DNA of 5,728 nucleotides from Burkholderiales bacterium (GTDB lineage: Bacteria > Pseudomonadota > Gammaproteobacteria > Burkholderiales > Burkholderiaceae_D). Position numbers and translations under genes: made by a program. Every line of letters begins with the position of its first letter. The stretch's first letter is position 1. Below are positions 1-4,468 of the stretch, in pieces. A model generated the notes under the pieces. The model did not search any database. It was not told the origin of the DNA and saw only the letters and a program-made list of their open reading frames with translations. The DNA is taken from assembly GCA_005800405.1 (NCBI GenBank), contig SYFN01000206.1, positions 1-5,728 on the forward strand. Reading direction: 5' to 3'.

Positions 1-165
1 GGCACAGGCAAATAGGGTAATTGCTGCAAACCAAGTCGGGCTCCTAAAAGCCCTTTTTAAGCAATCGACTGGCTCCCTTTTAATCCGCCACACTGGTATC
101 CAATTCGCCGCCACTCACAGGAACCTCATACTTTGCAGTTCGACGTGTGTTTAGTAAGGTACTAG
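1..165. other. Left-edge accessory stretch, no intact gene
   Basis: No recognisable gene. On the minus strand one frame is open from about 166 down to a TAA at 80-82 and ends with the residues KYEVPVSGGELDTSVAD, which read like a protein C-terminus but have no convincing start codon. On the plus strand the first five codons read GTGK followed by TAG (13-15). This could be the last residues of a gene entering from the left, and a weak terminator-like hairpin follows it. Neither reading can be confirmed from this window. Confidence 0.3.
38..58 (+). terminator. Possible weak rho-independent terminator
   Basis: GGGCT (38-42) pairs with AGCCC (49-53) around a six-base loop, and five T residues (54-58) follow directly. 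The stem is only 5 bp although GC-rich, so this is a weak candidate. It would serve a plus-strand gene entering from the left edge, for example one ending at the TAG at 13-15. Confidence 0.3.
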
Positions 166-402
166 CTAATCGTTTACATGAAACCAAGCACTTTCAGGTA
201 AAGCAAATAAAAATTCTGATATTCGATCCACTGCATTATGTTTGTCCGCCCACTCAAGATGTTCCTGTAGGCGAGCTGCTTTAGCCGTCGGGGACGAACA
301 CCACCAGGCTGCCAAGATTAATGGGAGTGCTGGGACCCAACTTGAACCATCACTTTGTTTTTCTGGAAGTATCTCCCAAAGTTGATTCCAGTGGTCTGGC
401 AA
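166..402 (-). CDS. Small hypothetical protein, probably a fragment
   Basis: A 78-residue reading frame starting at a TTG, with no ATG and no visible Shine-Dalgarno sequence. The start is therefore doubtful: the frame stays open upstream to a TAG at 439-441, which precludes a longer natural start. The sequence has the look of a genuine soluble protein: PDHWNQLWEILPEK near the start, PALPLILAAWW in the middle, an amphipathic EHLEWADKHNAVDRISEFL helix, and a PESAW motif near the end. It resembles small uncharacterised bacterial proteins I cannot name with certainty, and no function is proposed. It abuts, one base out of frame, the helix-turn-helix fragment at 407-520. The two may be unrelated pieces joined by recombination, or a frameshifted region. 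Codon use is more AT-rich than in the genes to the right. Confidence 0.4.
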   Translation of the reverse strand: MPDHWNQLWEILPEKQSDGSSWVPALPLILAAWWCSSPTAKAARLQEHLEWADKHNAVDRISEFLFALPESAWFHVND

Positions 403-406
403 TGGG

Positions 407-520
407 CAAATCGCGGCGGAAGGTAGCCCTCGATACTTCTAACTTTTCATGAAATTCGCTTGCACTAATGGGACGACCGCTCTCCAAGAGTTTCCGTATT
501 TTTAATAGTCCATCAGTTCG
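407..520 (-). pseudogene. Helix-turn-helix fragment, WYL/DeoR-type regulator
   Basis: The minus-strand frame gives RTDGLLKIRKLLESGRP, then ISASEFHEKLEVSRATFRRDL. This matches the winged helix-turn-helix start of WYL-domain and DeoR-like regulators, where a LLKI..LL....P.S..E....L.VS..T..RD. pattern is typical and VSRATFRRDL is the recognition helix region. No ATG, GTG or TTG starts this frame, and it is closed upstream by a TGA at 539-541. After RRDL the frame loses similarity and stops at 350-352, so the remaining winged-helix and WYL regions are missing. It is best read as a remnant of a transcriptional regulator gene. The match is from memory of the family pattern, not a search. Confidence 0.5.
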
Positions 521-570
521 GCCCGTGCTCGTTCCCGCTCAATAGAATCACGACTAATCGTCGTTGCCAT
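502..570 (-). CDS. Short ORF, 22 residues, doubtful
   Basis: ATG at 568-570 opens a frame beginning MATTISRDSIERERARAEL and ending at TAA (502-504). It overlaps the end of the 554-658 ORF and the upstream edge of the HTH fragment in another frame. The charged RERERARAEL run looks helical. It may be the beginning of a protein whose continuation was lost through a frameshift. No Shine-Dalgarno sequence is obvious and no function can be assigned. Confidence 0.2.
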   Translation of the reverse strand: MATTISRDSIERERARAELMDY

Positions 571-658
571 TTCTCTGCATCATGAAAAAACAAGGTACGG
601 TATTGTCATTTTGTTTCTGTTCGTCTGAACGCTCCCCATCACTAATTATCATAACCAT
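554..658 (-). CDS. Short ORF, 34 residues, doubtful
   Basis: The frame starts at ATG 656-658 and reads MVMIISDGERSDEQKQNDN, then a short tail ending GNGND-like at TAG 554-556. It is hydrophilic after the first residues. It overlaps the tail of the ORF at 642-716 in a different frame. Together they read smoothly if one base is shifted near 641-645, suggesting that a single small gene has been split. No family is recognised. Confidence 0.2.
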   Translation of the reverse strand: MVMIISDGERSDEQKQNDNTVPCFFMMQRNGNDD

Positions 659-716
659 AAAGGTACCGAAGGACTTCGAGTCGAGCCAAAGCCGCCTGTA
701 ACGGATTTGTGGTCAT
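642..716 (-). CDS. Short ORF, 24 residues, possible gene start
   Basis: ATG at 714-716 begins MTTNPLQAALARLEVLRYL and the frame ends at TAG (642-644). The composition, with a regular amphipathic LQAALARLEVLRYL helix, looks like a genuine protein N-terminus rather than random sequence. It stops after 24 codons. The frame at 554-658 continues in an offset register, so this may be the 5' part of a frameshifted gene. There is no strong ribosome binding site. Confidence 0.25.
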   Translation of the reverse strand: MTTNPLQAALARLEVLRYLYGYDN

Positions 717-743
717 TATCCGAATTGGCTAATCGATCGAGAC

Positions 744-809
744 TCAAAATCCTCCGTCGATCGGTAAGATTTTGGCGAAATCATTCAAAAGCAGTCGCTT
801 CAGACCCAT
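744..809 (-). CDS. Short ORF with good ribosome binding site, 21 residues
   Basis: AAGGAG lies at 815-820 on the minus strand, five bases before ATG 807-809, which is the best translation start in the left third of the window. The frame reads MGLKRLLLNDFAKILPIDGG plus one residue and stops at TGA 744-746. The peptide is short for a gene. An offset frame continues open to about 656 with LTDRRRILSLDRLANSDNDH, so the original gene may have been longer and is now frameshifted. Its start overlaps the stop of the frame ending at 800-802. Confidence 0.3.
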   Translation of the reverse strand: MGLKRLLLNDFAKILPIDGGF

Positions 810-1018
810 TTATTCTCCTTAAGCGTCGCGCTTTGATTTTTCAGACTACTGGCTAGGAGGCTCATCAGGGGATCCTTTACCCTCGCACAATATTTCAATC
901 TTTCAACCGCAGATTGAAAATTTTGCACTACGCTGGTGTTTTCTACCACCAATCTGGCCAAGACCATGCCATCTAGCGCTGCTGACAACGCCATCATGAC
1001 CATCGGGGAAGTCGCCAA
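800..1018 (-). CDS. Hypothetical ORF opposite the HTH fragment, doubtful
   Basis: A 72-codon minus-strand frame ending at TGA 800-802. The downstream half (VVQNFQSAVERLKYCARVK and onward) lies outside the plus-strand HTH fragment and has protein-like composition. The upstream part is simply the reverse complement of that HTH gene. The stop overlaps the start of the ORF with the AAGGAG site at 744-809, a spacing seen in coupled genes. I do not recognise it. It may be a chance frame or the tail of a small protein beginning near 960. Confidence 0.2.
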   Translation of the reverse strand: MATSPMVMMALSAALDGMVLARLVVENTSVVQNFQSAVERLKYCARVKDPLMSLLASSLKNQSATLKENKWV

Positions 1019-1742
1019 CTACCTCAAGGTCACCGAGCGAATTCTCGTCCGGCTGTCTGCCCGCAGCGTCTACGATACCAAATATCCAGGGTTGTTTATC
1101 CGGTGCCTCGCCCAGCAGCGAGATTTCGCCGGCATCGATCATTGCATGCGCGACGCCATGCGCCATCAGCGCCGCGCGTGGGCTGTCGGCCGCATAGCCC
1201 TGCGCGATGCCATTGAGCGAGAGCTGCATGCCGCGTACATTCAGTCGCAGCCTGTCGGGCGATATCTCCAGCGCGCGCCAGTTCACGCGTTGGCGGGCTT
1301 GTTTCAGAACGCGCTCAGAGGGCAAGGCGCCCTGTCGGGCGGCGGCTTCCCATACCTGCCACAGCGCTTGCATGCTGACGTCAAAGCTGCCGCCGCTACG
1401 GCGTGCGATCTCTCGCGAGAGGGTCAGGACCTCAAGCAGCCTGGGCTCAGGGTGCGCCAGAATGCCACGCGCATTGAGCCGCTGCAATGAACTCGCCGAA
1501 TCAAACAGACTCATCTGGCGTTCGACATCACGAATCGCGCGCACCGCTGAGTCCAGCGCACTATCCACGCGCTCGGTGTTGGCATGCGCGGCTTTGAGCC
1601 AGAGCGTCGTGCCCAGACCCAGCAGCGCGCGTTCACGCCAGACCAGTTCGCCATGTGCTGCCTGTGCTTGCACCAGCGAAGGTATCGATGCGCTGGCACC
1701 CATCAAGCCGCCGGCCCATCGCAGTATTTGTCGTCTGTGCAT
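903..1742 (-). CDS. ApbE/NosX-like FAD:protein FMN transferase, C-terminally truncated
   Basis: Family members transfer FMN from FAD to a threonine of a target flavoprotein in the periplasm. The 279-residue frame begins MHRRQILRWAGG, a twin-arginine-like leader with a short hydrophobic stretch and an AQA cleavage-like site near residues 24-28. ApbE hallmarks follow in order: VERQMSLFDSASSLQRLN (73-90), SGGSFDVSMQALW (116-128), LSLNGIAQGYAAD (174-186, matching the L.GIAKGYA.D nucleotide-binding motif) and MIDAGEISLLG (201-211), then PWIFGIVDA. The family is normally about 300-350 residues, and the C-terminal part carrying the ATSG and DPRTG-type motifs is missing. Similarity fades around residues 230-235 (about 1040-1050), and the final ~45 residues are the antisense reading of the plus-strand HTH fragment. 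The product is therefore probably non-functional as shown, or the join is artificial. The start overlaps the stop of the upstream nosR-like gene by one base (TGATG), implying translational coupling. Confidence 0.8.
   Translation of the reverse strand: MHRRQILRWAGGLMGASASIPSLVQAQAAHGELVWRERALLGLGTTLWLKAAHANTERVDSALDSAVRAIRDVERQMSLFDSASSLQRLNARGILAHPEPRLLEVLTLSREIARRSGGSFDVSMQALWQVWEAAARQGALPSERVLKQARQRVNWRALEISPDRLRLNVRGMQLSLNGIAQGYAADSPRAALMAHGVAHAMIDAGEISLLGEAPDKQPWIFGIVDAAGRQPDENSLGDLEVVGDFPDGHDGVVSSARWHGLGQIGGRKHQRSAKFSICG
936..1040 (+). pseudogene. 5' fragment of excisionase-type HTH protein gene
   Basis: The plus-strand frame contains IMTIGEVANYLKVTER, the highly characteristic opening of the MerR/excisionase-like helix-turn-helix domain (HTH_17 type, usually MTIxEVAxYLKVTERTxYRL followed by the wing KIPAFKVG.WRF). 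Possible starts are GTG 936, ATG 966 or ATG 996, none with a clear ribosome binding site. After TER the expected second helix and wing are absent, and the sequence becomes the reverse complement of the apbE-like gene, so the ORF that continues to 1490 in this frame is artificial. Such small DNA-binding proteins are common in mobile and defence islands, consistent with the patchy region to the left. Family assignment is from the motif only. Confidence 0.55.
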
Positions 1743-3889
1743 CAGGTTCTTTCGATCGATCGTATGGGGATTACGGCAGGGTTCTGCTTGTGCTGTTGTA
1801 TCAGCGGCAGACAGTGCTGCTCATCCTGATAGATCGCAACGCAATCCAGACACTGAAAGCACTCACTATACTGGACGGTGCCCTGCGCCGAGATTGCCTG
1901 ATACTCGCAACGATGGCGACAGGTCTGGCACGGCGTGCCGCATTCGGTGCGGCGGGGTATCCAGGACCAGCGCTGCAGCACATTCACCGCCGCCAATGCT
2001 GCACCGAGCGGACAGATATAGCGGCAATAGCCACGGTAGACCAGCACACCCATACCGAGGCACAGCGTAGCCCATGCAATATAAGGCCACTCGCGCACAA
2101 AGAAAAAACTGATGGCAGTTTCAAAAGGTTCGACTTTTACGGCTAGTTCGGCAAACGAGGGCGCTGCAAAGAGCGAGCCGATGATCGTTGCCAGCACAGC
2201 GTATTTGAGCCATTTCAGTTTCGCATCCAGCGCTGTGCGTAATCGCCGCTGGTGTACGCCGAGCTTGTTGGCCAGCACACTAATGAGTTCCTGCAAAGCG
2301 CCAAACGGACACAGCCAGCCACAAAACGTGCTGCGACCCCACACCAGTAAAGTGCCCAGTACAAAAATCCACAGAATGACGGTCATCGGATCATTCAGCA
2401 GAAAACTGAGATCGCCTCCATTCGTCAGCGATTCAATCGCTGCCGTGATGTTCAGTATCGTCAACTGTCCCTGCGCATACCAGCCAATAAAGCCAAGCGT
2501 GAACACCAGATACGCATGGCGGAACCAGCGCAAGCGAGTCCGACTGACGCTGAGTGACTTCTGCGCCATGAGACCAAGGCTGAGTACCAGCAAACCACTG
2601 AGCAGAGCGACGATCTCTACCCAGCGAGATTGCCACACCTTGACCCAGTCCAGTCCCGACCAGTGAATCGCCAGAAAATTCAGCGCTGCCGCTCGCCAGC
2701 CGTAAAAGACATGCGCCAGTTCGAAATGCCGCGTCTCTGCCTGATTCAGAATCTGGTTGGTAGCAAAGCGTCGCGCAAGCCTGAACGTGAGATCGAAAGG
2801 CTCGGCGGGGTCCAGCGCCGTGGCCTTGTCGGCCACCAGAAAGTACGCACGCGCCGCCGAGGGATAACCCGGCACCCTCAGGCCTTTGTCATAGGCAATG
2901 CGTTGCAACTTGATTGTTTTACCCTGCTGCTTCAACACAAACGGCAAATCATCACTCACCCGCAGTGCCTGACTGGTTTCGCCGGCCAGCGGGCCGGTCT
3001 CGATAATCAGCAGCGCATGCGATTGGCGTCGGCTGGTGCTGAGGTAGCGCCAACCTTCGCTGTCGAGCAGACTGCGGCCGATGGACGGCATGCTGATCAC
3101 TGCTGTCGTCAGAGTCAGCGCGATGTCATCCGGGTGTGTCTTTGCATGTGGGTCGGCGCCCGCCGACAGCGTATCGGCGAAAGCGGTTTCCAGCTCGGCG
3201 CGCGTCAGCTGCGTTGTGCTGAACATGCGGCGCGAGCGCAGCGTGTCCCAGTCGAGTACATCGTAGCTGTCGCTGGAGGTGCGACGCCGTGCCGCGCTGG
3301 CAGCAGCGCTGTTGGCAACATCAGCGCCTAGTCGTGCCAATGCTACCTTCGATGCGGAAGCGACCACGGAGCGATCAATTGCTTTTACCGTCACGGTGCC
3401 GTGATTCACTCCTTGTAGATGCGCTGATTGATCATCACGGCTCGATGGCGTCAGATGATCATGTACCTGAATGTTATGTCGCAATGAGAGATCAATGTAC
3501 TGCGCGGAGAAGACGCCGAGTTTGCCGGTTCCCGTTGGGTTATTGAAGAACGGCTCTTTGTGTTCAATCAGACGTATATCCAGAAAAGCACCTGTCAGAT
3601 CCATGGCGACCAAAAGATCAATCGGTTTGCCGCTGTAGCCACGGACAGGCTCGAAATCCAGCGATTCGAACGCATAGCCTCGCAGCGCGGGCTTGCCATT
3701 GCCAGAGGCCGGGTTCTTTGCGAACAATGGATAGACAGGCATGTCGGACTGAACATCGCCAACGATGTACTGACCCTCGAGCAGTTTGTCGATGTCCTGC
3801 CGGTTCAATAAACCGGCGTGTGCCGCAGGCAGAAAAGACCAGAGCCAGAGCCACAATAGACCGACGACCTTGCAGACGCGGCGATTCAT
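1742..3889 (-). CDS. nosR: NosR/NirI-family membrane FMN-binding iron-sulfur protein
   Basis: A complete 715-residue protein, the usual NosR size. NosR-type proteins carry a covalent FMN domain facing the periplasm and pass electrons through membrane and cytoplasmic iron-sulfur sites, in the classical case supporting nitrous oxide reductase. Residues 1-25 form a Sec-type signal peptide ending in AHA. The FMN-binding domain covers roughly 80-185, with NHGTVT at 162-167, where Thr165 aligns with the flavinylated Thr. Periplasmic sequence continues to about 420. Membrane helices are visible near 424-442, 458-475, 502-518, 562-578 and 603-620. Two CxxxCP motifs (C523/C527 and C622/C626) follow the family pattern. 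A C-terminal ferredoxin-like region has C650, C654, C657, C661 and C677, C680, C683, C693. Start ATG 3887-3889 has a TAA in frame just upstream and only a poor ribosome binding site. The symbol is given by family resemblance; no nosZ is in the window, so an orphan paralogue with another partner is possible. Confidence 0.85.
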   Translation of the reverse strand: MNRRVCKVVGLLWLWLWSFLPAAHAGLLNRQDIDKLLEGQYIVGDVQSDMPVYPLFAKNPASGNGKPALRGYAFESLDFEPVRGYSGKPIDLLVAMDLTGAFLDIRLIEHKEPFFNNPTGTGKLGVFSAQYIDLSLRHNIQVHDHLTPSSRDDQSAHLQGVNHGTVTVKAIDRSVVASASKVALARLGADVANSAAASAARRRTSSDSYDVLDWDTLRSRRMFSTTQLTRAELETAFADTLSAGADPHAKTHPDDIALTLTTAVISMPSIGRSLLDSEGWRYLSTSRRQSHALLIIETGPLAGETSQALRVSDDLPFVLKQQGKTIKLQRIAYDKGLRVPGYPSAARAYFLVADKATALDPAEPFDLTFRLARRFATNQILNQAETRHFELAHVFYGWRAAALNFLAIHWSGLDWVKVWQSRWVEIVALLSGLLVLSLGLMAQKSLSVSRTRLRWFRHAYLVFTLGFIGWYAQGQLTILNITAAIESLTNGGDLSFLLNDPMTVILWIFVLGTLLVWGRSTFCGWLCPFGALQELISVLANKLGVHQRRLRTALDAKLKWLKYAVLATIIGSLFAAPSFAELAVKVEPFETAISFFFVREWPYIAWATLCLGMGVLVYRGYCRYICPLGAALAAVNVLQRWSWIPRRTECGTPCQTCRHRCEYQAISAQGTVQYSECFQCLDCVAIYQDEQHCLPLIQQHKQNPAVIPIRSIERT

Positions 3890-4046
3890 GGTTGTTATTT
3901 TTTAATTATGTGTAACTCCGACATGCCTCCATCGCGTGCCGGTTGGTCAGCATCAGATCGCTCAATATGATCACTTGATGATTGCCGCGCACCCCTGCGA
4001 TGGACACACTCCTCCGACGCGCCGCAAAATTCAGCGGACAATCGAC

Positions 4047-4068
4047 CGCTTCAATTTACCATGAAGCG
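4047..4068. repeat. Perfect 7-bp inverted repeat
   Basis: CGCTTCA (4047-4053) and TGAAGCG (4062-4068) are perfect reverse complements separated by eight bases. It lies about 160 bases upstream of the nosR-like start. It could be a regulator operator or a hairpin in a leader transcript; there is no T-run beside it to suggest a terminator. Confidence 0.4.
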
Positions 4069-4075
4069 AAAGTGC

Positions 4076-4099
4076 AAATCACTAAAATAAAATCACTAA
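4076..4099. repeat. Direct repeat AAATCACTAA, two copies
   Basis: AAATCACTAA occurs at 4076-4085 and again at 4090-4099, a 14-base period. GTGATTT at 4127-4133 is an inverted partial copy. Repeated half-sites in a divergent promoter region suggest a protein-binding array, although the AT-rich background makes chance repetition more likely than usual. Confidence 0.35.
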
Positions 4100-4110
4100 C
4101 CCCTCACCGG

Positions 4111-4169
4111 TTCTCTTTTTGGACAGGTGATTTATTTTTGAAAACGCGATTTGTTTTTTGAGAACGGAT
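4111..4169. repeat. Three imperfect tandem repeats of about 19-21 bases
   Basis: Three consecutive units align with small gaps: 4111-4131, 4132-4150 and 4151-4169. Each contains a TT..TTTTTG core followed by A-rich then AcG..GAT-like sequence; the last two (TTATTTTTGAAAACGCGAT and TTGTTTTTTGAGAACGGAT) are the closest match. The spacing of about two helical turns would place similar sites on one face of the DNA, as seen for activator binding sites. No particular regulator is recognised. Confidence 0.35.
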
Positions 4170-4218
4170 CGCTTGCTTGGCACATCATTAATTCAATGGC
4201 AAAAAAACAAGTTTATGA

Positions 4219-4236
4219 TGTCAGCTTTAGATGACA
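4219..4236. repeat. Inverted repeat TGTCA-N8-TGACA
   Basis: TGTCA (4219-4223) and TGACA (4232-4236) are perfect 5-base arms with an eight-base spacer, an 18-base dyad of a size commonly bound by dimeric helix-turn-helix regulators. Short arms in AT-rich sequence make this a weak candidate. Confidence 0.3.
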
Positions 4237-4456
4237 CATCAAAAAAAATTTTGAGTCGCTCGAAAATGAGACAGAAAACTGCACCATTTTTAAAAAATGG
4301 TGTAATGTTAAAAAGTATGCGTTGGCAGCGCGGTTTGGTGCCGACTCTAACCACAAGCGTGGATACCCGCAGGCAGATAATTTTCCGTTAATAAAAAAAT
4401 ATGGGCTTGCTGTGCAGCGCAAAAAAGGGGCAACACTGCCCGGATCAACCATCTGA
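4235..4456 (+). other. Cryptic open frame upstream of the amidohydrolase
   Basis: After a TGA at 4232-4234 this frame stays open for 73 codons and ends at TGA 4454-4456, twelve bases before the amidohydrolase ATG and in the same reading frame. The predicted residues KKYALAARFGADSNHKRGYP and FPLIKKYGLAVQRKK look protein-like, but there is no ATG or GTG in frame; only a TTG at about 4321 is available. It could be a decayed small gene, a leader ORF with an unusual start, or chance. No family is recognised. Confidence 0.2.
4282..4302. repeat. 21-base near-perfect palindrome, likely operator
   Basis: CACCATTTTT (4282-4291) and AAAAATGGTG (4293-4302) are perfect 10-base arms around a single A. The one-base centre leaves no loop, so this is better suited to binding a dimeric protein than to forming a terminator hairpin. 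It lies about 170 bases upstream of the amidohydrolase start and is the strongest dyad in the intergenic region. Confidence 0.5.
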
Positions 4457-4460
4457 GGAG
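4455..4460 (+). promoter_or_regulatory. Ribosome binding site of the amidohydrolase gene
   Basis: GAGGAG lies eight bases before ATG 4469, a strong Shine-Dalgarno match at good spacing. It supports this upstream start over the internal ATG at 4679 in front of the Tat motif, where an AAGGAGG is present but 14 bases away. Confidence 0.75.
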
Positions 4461-4468
4461 ACTAAAAA

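Larger units (their letters stand above)
3890..4468. promoter_or_regulatory. Divergent intergenic control region
   Basis: A 579-base gap between the nosR-like start and the amidohydrolase start. It is distinctly AT-rich from about 4070 to 4310 and dense in repeats, which are listed separately. On the nosR side a CATAAT -10-like hexamer lies at 3905-3910 (minus), without a convincing -35 partner. On the amidohydrolase side TTGGCAC at 4178-4184 and GATAAT at 4376-4381 were examined, but neither has a well-spaced partner. I found no clear FNR-type TTGAT-N4-ATCAA site and no good sigma-54 -24/-12 pair. A reading frame at 4235-4456 is open but lacks a normal start. Divergent orientation allows shared regulation of the two transcription units, which is inference. 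Confidence 0.5.

Noticed and set aside
936..1490. 184-residue plus-strand ORF
   Set aside because: Only the first ~35 codons (HTH motif) look real; after about 1040 it is the antisense of the apbE-like gene.
1207..2146. Several plus-strand ORFs across the apbE/nosR junction
   Set aside because: Arginine, serine and alanine rich shadows of the minus-strand genes, crossing their boundary without regard to it.
2630..3331. 233-residue plus-strand ORF
   Set aside because: Lies wholly antisense to the well-supported nosR-like gene and has no domain-like pattern; it is a shadow of GC-biased codons.
3962..3985. FNR/Dnr-like site in the nosR-like promoter
   Set aside because: TCAA and TTGA half-sites occur but in the wrong orientation and spacing for TTGAT-N4-ATCAA.
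4178..4196. Sigma-54-like TGGCAC element
   Set aside because: TGGCAC is present, but the GC doublet expected twelve bases further on is not (sequence reads ATTCA there).
4282..4302. Palindrome as a rho-independent terminator
   Set aside because: The arms are separated by one base so no hairpin loop forms, and no T-run follows on either strand.
4158..4391. 77-residue plus-strand ORF in the intergenic region
   Set aside because: Runs through the palindrome and repeats, has no ribosome binding site, and its composition is less protein-like than the overlapping frame at 4235-4456.
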